This document shows, in pieces, positions 50,401-57,259 of a stretch of 57,452 nucleotides of DNA. The stretch lies in NCBI GenBank assembly GCA_024690505.1, contig JAILPA010000186.1:1-57452 (forward strand). The letters are read 5' to 3'. The notes under the pieces are model-generated. The model saw only the letters and a program-made list of their open reading frames with translations, was not told the origin of the DNA and did not search any database. Source of the stretch: Prevotella sp. (GTDB lineage Bacteria; Bacteroidota; Bacteroidia; Bacteroidales; Bacteroidaceae). Every line of letters starts with the position of its first letter. Positions within the stretch are counted from its first letter, which is position 1. Both the position numbers and the translations under genes were made by a program.

Positions 50401-51977
50401 AAGGCTCGCTTGCCTATCGTTGTGACGGTAACAGGCAAAGTCAGTTCTCTAAAACCGCTACAATTGGCAAAGGCCTTTTCGTAGATGTTAGATATGTTGC
50501 CGCCTTGAGGCAGGGCCGTTAGTGATGTGCAACCGCTGAACGCTTCGTCTTTGATGGTCTCTATGGTGCTTGACAGGGTGACTCTAGCTAGTGATGTACA
50601 TCCCATGAACATCTTTTCTGGGATATATGCTGTGTTAGCATTTATTTCGGCTTCTGTCAATAGTATGCAACCTACAAAAATCTCTCGATCTAACGATGTC
50701 GTGTTTGATGGAATAGTTATGCGGCTTAGTTGCGAGCATCCTCTGAAAGCTCCAATACCGATAGACTTTAACGACGGAGGCAAGGCAATCGCTTCCATCT
50801 TTTTGCAGCCATTGAAGGCGTCATTTTTGATGTACTCTAATTGAGAACCGTCATCAATGGTTATTGTTCTAAGATTTATACAGTCTCTGAAAGCGGATTT
50901 GCCGATTACTTTAACAGCACTCCCTATCTTCACGTTTTCCAGCCATTTTGCTCCGTAGAAAGCATTGTCGTATATGTCGCTGTTAATGGTGACTGCTGAC
51001 ATCTCGCTGCCATTCACCAGAAATAACTTGCAAAAGCGCATAGGGTTACTAAAGTCATTGCCGAATGAGACTGTCGTTAACGACTCGAGGGACGGGTAGT
51101 CAACGGTATAGAGGTTGCTGCAACCATAGAAAGCATCGTTGCCGATGCTGGTCACATGAGCATGAATGGTAACTTTTATGATTTCGCTGCAACCGGCAAA
51201 GGCTCCTGCACTGATAGTAGTTACATCGTCGGGTATAACAATTGCCGTCTCTTCTTGAGTGTTGTCACCGACAAATAGATGGTGGGCGTTGTTAAGTGGG
51301 TTGGCATGTCTGTCGTCAAATGTGGTGCGGCATAGGTCGTCGGCTGAGTCGAAAATGGCTTTCTTCAGGTTGGTACACTCCAGGAATGCTTGCGAGTGGA
51401 TGGCTCGCACACTGGCAGGTATCTTGATCGACTCGAGACACTCCGCGCCAGCGAAGGCATAGCTGCCTATAGTTGTTACATCATTTGGAATGACAAGATC
51501 TTTCGTTTCTTCCGTAGCGTCGCCTATATAGAGGTGTCGGGCAATATAGAGAGGGTTGGCATTTGAATTCTTAAAATCGATGCTTACCAGTTCTGGAATC
51601 GTGGAGAAATAGGCCTTGGTCAGATTGCCACATCCTAAAAATGCCGAAGAGCCAATCTCACGGATGTTACCAGTCATCTTAATCGATTTAATTTTGCTGT
51701 TCCTGAAGGCTTCCTTGTCGATTTTTATGATGGTCATCCCCGATGTGACGGGTTCGTCCCAACTGACAGTATCGGTAATCGTAACTTGGACAGGAATATC
51801 AATGTCACCTGAGTAGGCGGCAGAATCATTGGGTACGCTACATACCATAAGACTTGTCTTTGACTTATCGGTATATTTGTAGTATATACCGTCAACTTTG
51901 AAAATTTGTTGGGCATTGACCGTGGTTGCTGCAAGAAGCAGAACCAGCGATAGGTAGACTCTGTAGATTTTATCCAT
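47490..51977 (-). CDS. BspA-type leucine-rich repeat surface protein with InlB-like repeats and half dockerin
   Basis: About 1495 residues: signal peptide (cleavage near TVNAQ), then dozens of LRR_5 (BspA/Treponema-type) repeats of about 23 residues with the pattern I-x-x-x-A-F-x-x-C-x-x-L-x-x-I, for example IGSSAFLGCGNLTKA and IGKRAFANCKNLSNL. Two stretches with KKGWDFSGW and NRAFTGWRG are InlB B-repeat-like. A C-terminal DMNGDGQVTAEDAAMILRKL is a single calcium-loop/helix pair, i.e. half of a dockerin. BspA proteins bind host or bacterial surfaces. First gene of the three-gene operon, with a perfect promoter 40 nt upstream of the start at 51977. The tail does not show a type A sorting signal. 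Confidence 0.88.
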   Translation of the reverse strand: MDKIYRVYLSLVLLLAATTVNAQQIFKVDGIYYKYTDKSKTSLMVCSVPNDSAAYSGDIDIPVQVTITDTVSWDEPVTSGMTIIKIDKEAFRNSKIKSIKMTGNIREIGSSAFLGCGNLTKAYFSTIPELVSIDFKNSNANPLYIARHLYIGDATEETKDLVIPNDVTTIGSYAFAGAECLESIKIPASVRAIHSQAFLECTNLKKAIFDSADDLCRTTFDDRHANPLNNAHHLFVGDNTQEETAIVIPDDVTTISAGAFAGCSEIIKVTIHAHVTSIGNDAFYGCSNLYTVDYPSLESLTTVSFGNDFSNPMRFCKLFLVNGSEMSAVTINSDIYDNAFYGAKWLENVKIGSAVKVIGKSAFRDCINLRTITIDDGSQLEYIKNDAFNGCKKMEAIALPPSLKSIGIGAFRGCSQLSRITIPSNTTSLDREIFVGCILLTEAEINANTAYIPEKMFMGCTSLARVTLSSTIETIKDEAFSGCTSLTALPQGGNISNIYEKAFANCSGFRELTLPVTVTTIGKRAFANCKNLSNLFIPKEASSLTIGTEAFEPDSIKNIYAYPATAPKAKEATNPFGEKIDGINLFYNENGTGYDEKPWNEMKRKVFSKKRIVYFVDSDSIYCDSIQVGDKVNPRTNPTKKGWDFSGWIYKQNGKVADIPSIMPDHDLDIHGYFTTQRKIGNLVYLIEPTKTETKVVADAEAYKSLSNAAVPDSIECEGKRYHVAVIDENAFRDCKNLQEITFSDSLLRIGQGAFINCNQLLSVKLPKKITLIPDSLFYNCSGLIDVTMPNSIKAIGASAFNRCSSLNLDSLPSQLDSLGELAFCKSGITFMSIPQGVTMMGNSVFLDCSQMDSIRFESGFAITRLPDYTFQNCKHLMSFTLAPATTSIGTSTFSGCSSITLLNLDNGIKEIGSNAFSGCTELKDVTLPETIETLQANAFSGCNAITQITVNKPTAPSAAGSAFSNATYDTASLYVPDVDNYSSKSPWNKFIKRILSIADNPLIYWVDGQRYGDTIIVRVGKPITPLPAPQKENRAFTGWRGMPSVMPNDTVIVTGAFKYQRIYQDADTKEEVYTDSLFYGDSFAEHSGILPQELAKDGYRYEIADTVLTMPANDTIINVRYYMVETDFAYNGLTYHLYTEGDEPHAELMPGSPVYSKDSYDIPDSIPYMHNKYAVTVVRNDAFKGCYKLKSVNLPSTIKAIGTQAFAGCYALNEIVIPKNTETLGNEMFLRCSNLKNVIFDDSSKIELLPANLLMGCKAIETIDLPTSLKTFANDVFRGCSSLKEITIPQNVTSIGEYAFLGCDKLEKIYIANETTLPDAFENTFDENAYDRDTLYVSKTLQANMKAPWDKFNVDLGGATTAEKCAKPKVYYSKGTLKFECETPGAEIKSEITVSDAIKIDNASNQELNKKYTIKAYATAVGYKRSDPATATIEWREGKPLLSGFETPIEWETEEEQQGGIPGDMNGDGQVTAEDAAMILRKLVGKEVNNNEGE

Positions 51978-52016
51978 GGCAAAATGAAATATACTGTTTA
52001 TCCTCAAATTAAAATA

Positions 52017-52048
52017 CAAAGTTACGCTTTTCCCCTCAATCCACCAAA
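52017..52048 (-). promoter_or_regulatory. Promoter for the LRR/dockerin/MBG operon
   Basis: Minus-strand TTTG (plus 52045-52048), 20-nt spacer, TAACTTTG (plus 52017-52024), full consensus. Leader about 35 nt. Confidence 0.75.
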
Positions 52049-52244
52049 CTTTTTCTGAAATTAATCATAAAAATGTTTTAGGCGCTAGGTGTTAGATTGA
52101 CGCCTATTTGTATATTGTCCCCTTGCGCTAAGGATAATACAAAGATAATAAAATGTTCGCGACCGCGCAAGTTCTATTAACACTATTACACCTCATATAC
52201 CTGCATACACCTGCACACTCCTGAGAATGACGTTCAATGCGGAT

Positions 52245-52354
52245 AAAGCGTTACTTCTTGCCAAGGGAAGCGGTTCTGTGTTTCGCACACAGAACCGCTG
52301 TGTTTAAAGCACAGAACCGCTGTGCTTCGCACACAGCAACGCTTCTCTTCGGGT
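52245..52354. repeat. 22-bp mini-palindrome array E (5 units)
   Basis: Units start at 52245, 52267, 52289, 52311 and 52333, exactly 22 bp apart. Arms/cores: AAAG-CGTTA-CTTC, GAAG-CGGTT-CTGT, ACAG-AACCG-CTGT, ACAG-AACCG-CTGT, ACAG-CAACG-CTTC; 9-nt linkers TTGCCAAGG, GTTTCGCAC, GTTTAAAGC, GCTTCGCAC. Right arm of each unit pairs with the left arm of the next (CTTC/GAAG, CTGT/ACAG), so arms change together. The core CGGTT is the reverse complement of the following AACCG. It lies in the 880-bp divergent gap before the VapE-like gene. Confidence 0.88.
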
Positions 52355-52486
52355 GTAATCAATGTGCAGAAACCCCTGTCTCAGCACATACGAGATTGTG
52401 AGAGATTTTTAAATCGACATTTCAACTTTTCTTAATTTTAACTTCACATTGTCACTATGTTTTTAACTATCATATATTTAGATAGT

Positions 52487-52534
52487 TATATGTGACATTA
52501 TATTGTGATGTCATTTACTATAACGTCACATATA
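52487..52534. repeat. 16-bp inverted repeat with TGTGAC motif
   Basis: Left arm 52487-52502 (TATATGTGACATTATA) and right arm 52519-52534 (TATAACGTCACATATA), one mismatch, 16-nt loop. The motif TGTGAC[AG]TTAT recurs nearby at 52670-52680, with shorter or overlapping copies at 52744-52762. Confidence 0.75.
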
Positions 52535-52540
52535 TCGGAC

Positions 52541-52671
52541 AAAACGTAACTTTGCTATTGGAAAAGCGACGCTGTCGTTGACAGCGAAGTGTAACTTCTC
52601 GACAATCAAAACGTAACTTTCAAGCGTTCAAAGTTATGTTTTGCTCATCAAAGTGGTACTTTTAATGGTTG
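52541..52671. repeat. 22-bp mini-palindrome array F (6 degenerate units)
   Basis: Units start at 52541, 52563, 52586, 52608, 52630 and 52650; spacings 22, 23, 22, 22, 20. Arms/cores: AAAA-CGTAA-CTTT, AAAG-CGACG-CTGT, GAAG-TGTAA-CTTC, AAAA-CGTAA-CTTT, AAAG-TTATG-TTTT, AAAG-TGGTA-CTTT. Same geometry as arrays A and B but decayed. Confidence 0.7.
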
Positions 52672-52797
52672 TGACATTATTTGTTGCTATGTGAGTATAT
52701 GATATCACGAGTAAACCATTTATTTACAAAATCTTAGAAGCAATGTGACATTGTGACGTTATTTTTTAATATTTTTTCAAATCTTTTTCTATTTAGC

Positions 52798-52828
52798 TTG
52801 TGTATTTCGTCTTTTTTCATTATCTTTG
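52798..52828 (+). promoter_or_regulatory. Promoter for the VapE-like gene
   Basis: TTG at 52798-52800, 20-nt spacer, TATCTTTG at 52821-52828. The gene starts 72 nt downstream. Confidence 0.6.
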
Positions 52829-52899
52829 CAGCGTGACCTACTACTGGATAGTCGTCGAATAATAATTACTTATGTGGAAGTTGCTAAAAATGTGAGACT

Positions 52900-55092
52900 A
52901 TGGCTAAGATAACTTTGATGAAGACCTATCGCCAGTCCGAGACCCTGAGGGTTTTGGAACTGTCGGACGTGGTGGCGATGTTTCGTAACGGTGAGTATCG
53001 TGGTGTTGTGGACGAGGTGCGCCGGCTGTATCCTTTGTTCAGTCTGTCGCGTGAGGCGAACGGCGCGATGAAGGGTGAAGGAACACCGATTGATAAACTG
53101 CCCCGTGTCTGTTTTGCGTCTGAGATGGAGAACCGCCATCATCAGCGAGTGATGTTAGGCTATACTGGCTTGGTGCTGTTGGAGGTGAACAACCTGACGG
53201 GCTATGACGAGGCGGCCGCCATTCGCAATGGTGCCGGCGAGGTTCCTCAGACGCTGCTGGCTTTCGTAGGGGCTTCTGGCCGAAGCGTGAAGATCGTCTG
53301 TCGTGGCGAACTCTTTCCGGATGCACAGACTCAGGTGGACACCATTCGGGAAGAGGCATCGACGCCTGTTGGGGCGCTGCCCTCCGCCGCTGACGACATC
53401 GTTCTGTTCCACGAGAACCTCTACGAGCGTGCCCGTCTGGCCTACAATGCCCAGATGGGTGTTACTGTTGAGAAGCTGGAGCCGGGCATTGACCGCATCT
53501 GCTATGTGAGTGTGGATGAAGAGGCAGTGTATAACCCTATGGCAATACCGTTCTATGCCCGTGCCGAAAAGCCTTCGCCCACGCTGTCGCTGGCTCGGAC
53601 ATCTACGCAGGAGAAAGATGATAGTGGCTCCGGACAAAACAGCTATTTCAATATGCAGCAGATTTTTGAGTTCAATCTGGAGCATGCCTTCGACGAGTGT
53701 GAGGCCCTTCGTGGGCGAGTCGATGCTGCCGAGTATCGCCATGCCATGCTGTCGCGACTGGCCGTTCATTGCCTGGAGACGGGCATCCCCGTGGCTGTGG
53801 GCAAGCGGATGGCTCGCTACAAAGCTATTGGCATTGGCGACGACGACCTGCTGGTAGAGAAGGTGTTCGATAATGTCTACCGTTCCCAACTGATGCAGCG
53901 CTATGAAGGAAACAAGGGCTTCAAACCCGAGAAGAACGTGCCGACCGAGACGCTGCTGATGATGAAAATCGACCTCTTTCTAAGCCAGAACTACGAGATT
54001 CGTAAGAATGTGATGCGGGGCGTGGCCGAGTTCCGTGAGCGGACAGGCATAGGTTTCTCGTTCCGTGACCTTACCGAGGAGGCGCGCAACTCTATTACCA
54101 TCAGGGCATTGCGCGTTGGCATCAAGTGTTGGGACAAGGACATCCGGCGTTATGTCAACTCTGAGGACATAGCACTCTACGACCCGCTGAACGATTATTT
54201 AGAGAGCCTGCCGCGGTGGGACGGCAAGGATAGGGTAGGGCCGCTGGCCCGCAGGATTCCCACTACCTATGAAGACTGGCCGGAGCTGTTCCATCTGTGG
54301 ATGCGGTCGATGGTTGCCATGTGGATGGGCAAGGGGCAGCTGACAGGCAATGCTCTCGTACCATTATTATTAGGCAGGCAGGGCTGTGGCAAGTCCTCCT
54401 TCTGCAGAATCCTGCTGCCCCGTCAGCTGCGCGACTACTACAACGACCGCATTAATTTCAAGAATGAGACCGACCTGAACCTCGGCCTCACCTCCTTCGG
54501 ACTTATCAACCTCGATGAGTTCGACAAGATTACCCAGCGGCAGCAGATAGTGCTGAAATACCTCGTGTCGACAGCCGACCTGAAGTATCGTCCGCCATAC
54601 GGTACGGCTTATTCCGAGCATCGGCGCTTCGCCTCGTTCATTGGCACCACTAATGAGATGATGCCGCTGACCGACCCCAGCGGAGCCCGTCGCTTCGTGT
54701 GTGTGACAGTGGAGGGCGACATCGACTTCCGAACCCCGATAGACTATTCGCAGCTCTACGCTCAACTGTTGCAGGAGATAGGTGATGGTGAACGCTACTG
54801 GCCCACTCGAGAACAGGAGCAACAGCTTATTCGACGTAATATCAACTATCAGCAGATCAGTGGCTTAGGCGAGATGGTGCTTGCTGTCGTCCAGCGTCCT
54901 GCCGATGATAATGACGGTCTGTGGATGTCGCTCAAGGATCTATCGGCCCTATTGAAGAAGACCTTCAAGGGCTTTAAGGAAGAGGAAGGTACTTTCCGCA
55001 AACTCGGTTCTTTCCTCAGCCGTCCCGAATATCGCTTCAAGAGTGAGCATAGGCGTATCGGTACGATGTATTGGGTGAAACTGAGGGAGTGA
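52900..55092 (+). CDS. BT4734/VapE-type protein (primase-associated P-loop ATPase)
   Basis: 730 residues. The N-terminal part (about 1-200) resembles the BT4734/BF3469 family of Bacteroidota mobile elements (RVCFASEMENRHHQ, YTGLVLLEVNNLTGY). The C-terminal half is a VapE-like helicase/ATPase: LPRWDGKDRVGPLARRIP, Walker A GRQGCGKSSF (about residues 491-500), a Walker B-like LINLDEFDK, then FIGTTNEMMPLTDPSGARRF (sensor 1/arginine region), followed by a C-terminal domain common in this group. Such proteins are found in phages and integrative elements and are thought to act in DNA replication. Here no integrase or other mobile gene is adjacent. It is preceded by an 880-bp non-coding region with repeats. 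Confidence 0.85.
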   Translation: MAKITLMKTYRQSETLRVLELSDVVAMFRNGEYRGVVDEVRRLYPLFSLSREANGAMKGEGTPIDKLPRVCFASEMENRHHQRVMLGYTGLVLLEVNNLTGYDEAAAIRNGAGEVPQTLLAFVGASGRSVKIVCRGELFPDAQTQVDTIREEASTPVGALPSAADDIVLFHENLYERARLAYNAQMGVTVEKLEPGIDRICYVSVDEEAVYNPMAIPFYARAEKPSPTLSLARTSTQEKDDSGSGQNSYFNMQQIFEFNLEHAFDECEALRGRVDAAEYRHAMLSRLAVHCLETGIPVAVGKRMARYKAIGIGDDDLLVEKVFDNVYRSQLMQRYEGNKGFKPEKNVPTETLLMMKIDLFLSQNYEIRKNVMRGVAEFRERTGIGFSFRDLTEEARNSITIRALRVGIKCWDKDIRRYVNSEDIALYDPLNDYLESLPRWDGKDRVGPLARRIPTTYEDWPELFHLWMRSMVAMWMGKGQLTGNALVPLLLGRQGCGKSSFCRILLPRQLRDYYNDRINFKNETDLNLGLTSFGLINLDEFDKITQRQQIVLKYLVSTADLKYRPPYGTAYSEHRRFASFIGTTNEMMPLTDPSGARRFVCVTVEGDIDFRTPIDYSQLYAQLLQEIGDGERYWPTREQEQQLIRRNINYQQISGLGEMVLAVVQRPADDNDGLWMSLKDLSALLKKTFKGFKEEEGTFRKLGSFLSRPEYRFKSEHRRIGTMYWVKLRE

Positions 55093-55117
55093 ACGGAAAG
55101 AGCTGTCAGTTGTTGGG

Positions 55118-56035
55118 CTAGTGGTGGCCTGATTTTAGCCAGAACACCAGGGCCGACTTAAAGCCGATGTATTTCATGTATCCGGAGCGCAGGGCACGCC
55201 AGAATACCCCCGGCTTGTCCTTCAGCGGTATCTGGTGGCCGGTATAGAAAACCTTGCTCAGCGTGTAGCGCAGGAACTTATGGATGATGGGCGTGCGACG
55301 GAAACGCAGCAGTTCGTCGGCCACAGTAAGGTAACAGTTGAGGTTGCGCTTGGAGTAGTTGATGCCCATGGTCGATGCCGAACGGATGCGATGGGCTACC
55401 AGGTTCTTCCGTAGACAATAGACGTTCGTGCTGTTCAGGGTGAGAATAGTGGTGAACAGCTCGTCTTCGTGGATGATGCCTTCGTAGAAGCGCAGGCCGA
55501 TGCGCTTCAGGAACTCGGCGCGGATGAAGAGCAGCCACACCACACAGTTGTGCTTCTTGGTGTCGAGCATCATGTTGAGCAGATACTCACCGTCGTAGGG
55601 CGTGTCTTCATCTACCAGCTGGGTGCGCTTGGTGTTCCATGAATAGCGGTGAGCATCCTTCTTGTCCGAGAAGCTGTCGCCGTCGAAGAAGATGAAATCG
55701 GCCTTGTTCTTCTCGGCATAGTCGTAGCAGGTCTGCAAAGCGTCAGCATCGCCCAACAGGTCGTCGGAGTCCATCATGTAGATATATTGCCCCCTGGCGT
55801 GCTGAAGAGCGAGGTTCCGTGCAGCCGACTGTCCTCTGTTCTCTTGAGAGAACGCCACTATCCTCGGGTCTTGCTGGCAGTAGTGCTTGATGATTGTCGC
55901 GCTGTCATCAGTGGAACCGTCGTTCACGGCAATAATCTCGATGTCCTTCAGCGACTGGTGGATAATCGACTCGAATGTATCTCCCAGATAGGGAGCTACA
56001 TTATACACGGGTAATATGACGCTGACTTTTATCAT
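55118..56035 (-). CDS. Glycosyltransferase family 2
   Basis: 305 residues: KVSVILPVYNVAPYLGDTF, IIAVNDGSTDDSATII, ENRGQSAARNLALQHARGQY, YMMDSDDLLGDADALQ with the DSDD metal motif. The middle (EDTPYDGEYLLNMMLDTKKH) is typical of polysaccharide GT2 enzymes. The start at 56035 (MIKVSV) is preceded by an exact promoter (TTTG, 19 nt, TATTTTTG). It is divergent from the ATP-grasp gene, and its 3' end lies 25 nt from the end of the VapE-like gene. Confidence 0.9.
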   Translation of the reverse strand: MIKVSVILPVYNVAPYLGDTFESIIHQSLKDIEIIAVNDGSTDDSATIIKHYCQQDPRIVAFSQENRGQSAARNLALQHARGQYIYMMDSDDLLGDADALQTCYDYAEKNKADFIFFDGDSFSDKKDAHRYSWNTKRTQLVDEDTPYDGEYLLNMMLDTKKHNCVVWLLFIRAEFLKRIGLRFYEGIIHEDELFTTILTLNSTNVYCLRKNLVAHRIRSASTMGINYSKRNLNCYLTVADELLRFRRTPIIHKFLRYTLSKVFYTGHQIPLKDKPGVFWRALRSGYMKYIGFKSALVFWLKSGHH

Positions 56036-56051
56036 CTGCGGGATTTTGTTG

Positions 56052-56082
56052 CAAAAATACAAATTATCCGCAAATAAACAAA
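56052..56082 (-). promoter_or_regulatory. Promoter for the GT2 gene at 55118
   Basis: Minus-strand TTTG (plus 56079-56082), 19-nt spacer, TATTTTTG (plus 56052-56059), 16 nt before the start codon. Confidence 0.7.
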
Positions 56083-56121
56083 GGGAGAAATGGATTTTAT
56101 GCGAAAAATGTCCTGCTTTTA

Positions 56122-56153
56122 TTTGGCGGACTCAAGTTTTTGCCTTACTTTTG
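56122..56153 (+). promoter_or_regulatory. Promoter for the TupA-like ATP-grasp gene
   Basis: TTTG at 56122-56125, 20-nt spacer, TACTTTTG at 56146-56153, full consensus, 37 nt before the start at 56191. Confidence 0.75.
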
Positions 56154-56190
56154 CATTTAGTTAATACATTCCCGAAACTCATTATCAACT

Positions 56191-57177
56191 ATGGATTATA
56201 AACTTCAGTTGCGCCTAAGGTCAATCCTGCATCCCATCCGTTCGCTCAAGGCTATGTGTTTTATTCGGCATATTGATCGTACCGACGAGTGGCGTCGGCT
56301 GATCGACACTAACCCGAAGAAGGCCATCGAGATGAAGTGGAACCGCTTTTACAGGAAGAAGTTCCCTTGGAATAATCCACGTACACTAAATGAAAAGGTG
56401 ACATGGATGGAGGTGATGACCGACACCAAGGAATGGACGAAATACACGGATAAGTATGAGGTGCGGAAGCACATCGAGGCCCTGGGGCTGAAGGACATAC
56501 TCACGGAGTGCTATGGCGTGTGGGACAGGGTGGAAGACATCGACTTCGACAAACTGCCCGACAAGTTCGTGCTGAAGTGTACGCACGACTGCGGAAGCAC
56601 GGTCATCGTGCGCGACAAGAGCACGATGGACAAAGCGAAAGTCATGGAGTTCCTGGGCAAGTGTGTGTCGAAGCGGTATGGCTATGATTCATGCGAACCC
56701 CATTACACGTTCATCAAACCGCGACTGATGGCAGAGAGCTTGATTGAGATGGACAACAGTGAGCAGTTCTCGTCGGAGACCACCGTCGACCATAAGATAA
56801 GATGTATTGACGGCAAGGCCCAGTACGACATGGTGTGCTACGACCGCAAACTCGATAGCGGCAGCGGGGGCGGCAAGACCGTCTACGACCTATATGATAT
56901 TCACACTTGGACTCCTATGCGGCAGTATCTGGCCGACCCAGGTGTGGAATACAAGGATGTGCCGCGCCCGGAGAACCTGGAGAAGATGATTGAGATAGCG
57001 GAAAAGATAGCTGAAGGATTCCCACAGGTGCGCGTGGATCTTTATAATGTAAAGGGAAAAATCTATTTCGGCGAGATGACCTTCTTCGCTTTCTCGGGCA
57101 TGAACAACCACTTTACTACCAAGTTCCAGCGGATGATTGGCGACAGGATTAAGCTGCCGAAAGGGAAGGAGGAATGA
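56191..57177 (+). CDS. TupA-like ATP-grasp protein
   Basis: 328 residues resembling the TupA-like ATP-grasp family of polysaccharide loci (TupA makes teichuronopeptide): NPRTLNEKVTWMEVM, YTDKYEVRKHIEALGL, LPDKFVLKCTHDCGSTVIV, RLMAESLIEM, VDHKIRCIDGKAQYDMV and the metal end IYFGEMTFFAFSGMNNHF. It may attach an amino acid or peptide-like group to a sugar, but the substrate is unknown. The last residues (KEE) and stop come from a GAGGAATGAG sequence that pairs with the downstream CTCATT array. Confidence 0.85.
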   Translation: MDYKLQLRLRSILHPIRSLKAMCFIRHIDRTDEWRRLIDTNPKKAIEMKWNRFYRKKFPWNNPRTLNEKVTWMEVMTDTKEWTKYTDKYEVRKHIEALGLKDILTECYGVWDRVEDIDFDKLPDKFVLKCTHDCGSTVIVRDKSTMDKAKVMEFLGKCVSKRYGYDSCEPHYTFIKPRLMAESLIEMDNSEQFSSETTVDHKIRCIDGKAQYDMVCYDRKLDSGSGGGKTVYDLYDIHTWTPMRQYLADPGVEYKDVPRPENLEKMIEIAEKIAEGFPQVRVDLYNVKGKIYFGEMTFFAFSGMNNHFTTKFQRMIGDRIKLPKGKEE

Positions 57178-57205
57178 GAAAGGAAATCCTCATTTCTCAT
57201 TCCTC
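57169..57205. terminator. Hairpin made by inverted CTCATT-type repeats
   Basis: Perfect 13-bp arms GAGGAATGAGAAA (57169-57181) and TTTCTCATTCCTC (57193-57205) with an 11-nt loop, overlapping the ATP-grasp stop codon. No T-run. It could separate the two convergent transcripts. Confidence 0.5.
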
Positions 57206-57259
57206 ATTCCTCTTCCTCATTTCTCATTCCTCTTCCTCATTTCTCATTTCTCATTTCTC
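57189..57259. repeat. CTCATTT/CTCATTC/CTCTTC tandem array
   Basis: Ten consecutive units, mostly 7-mers with two 6-mers CTCTTC. It supplies the last codons (REMRNEK) and stop of the minus-strand gene at 57237 and pairs with the end of the ATP-grasp gene. Confidence 0.88.
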
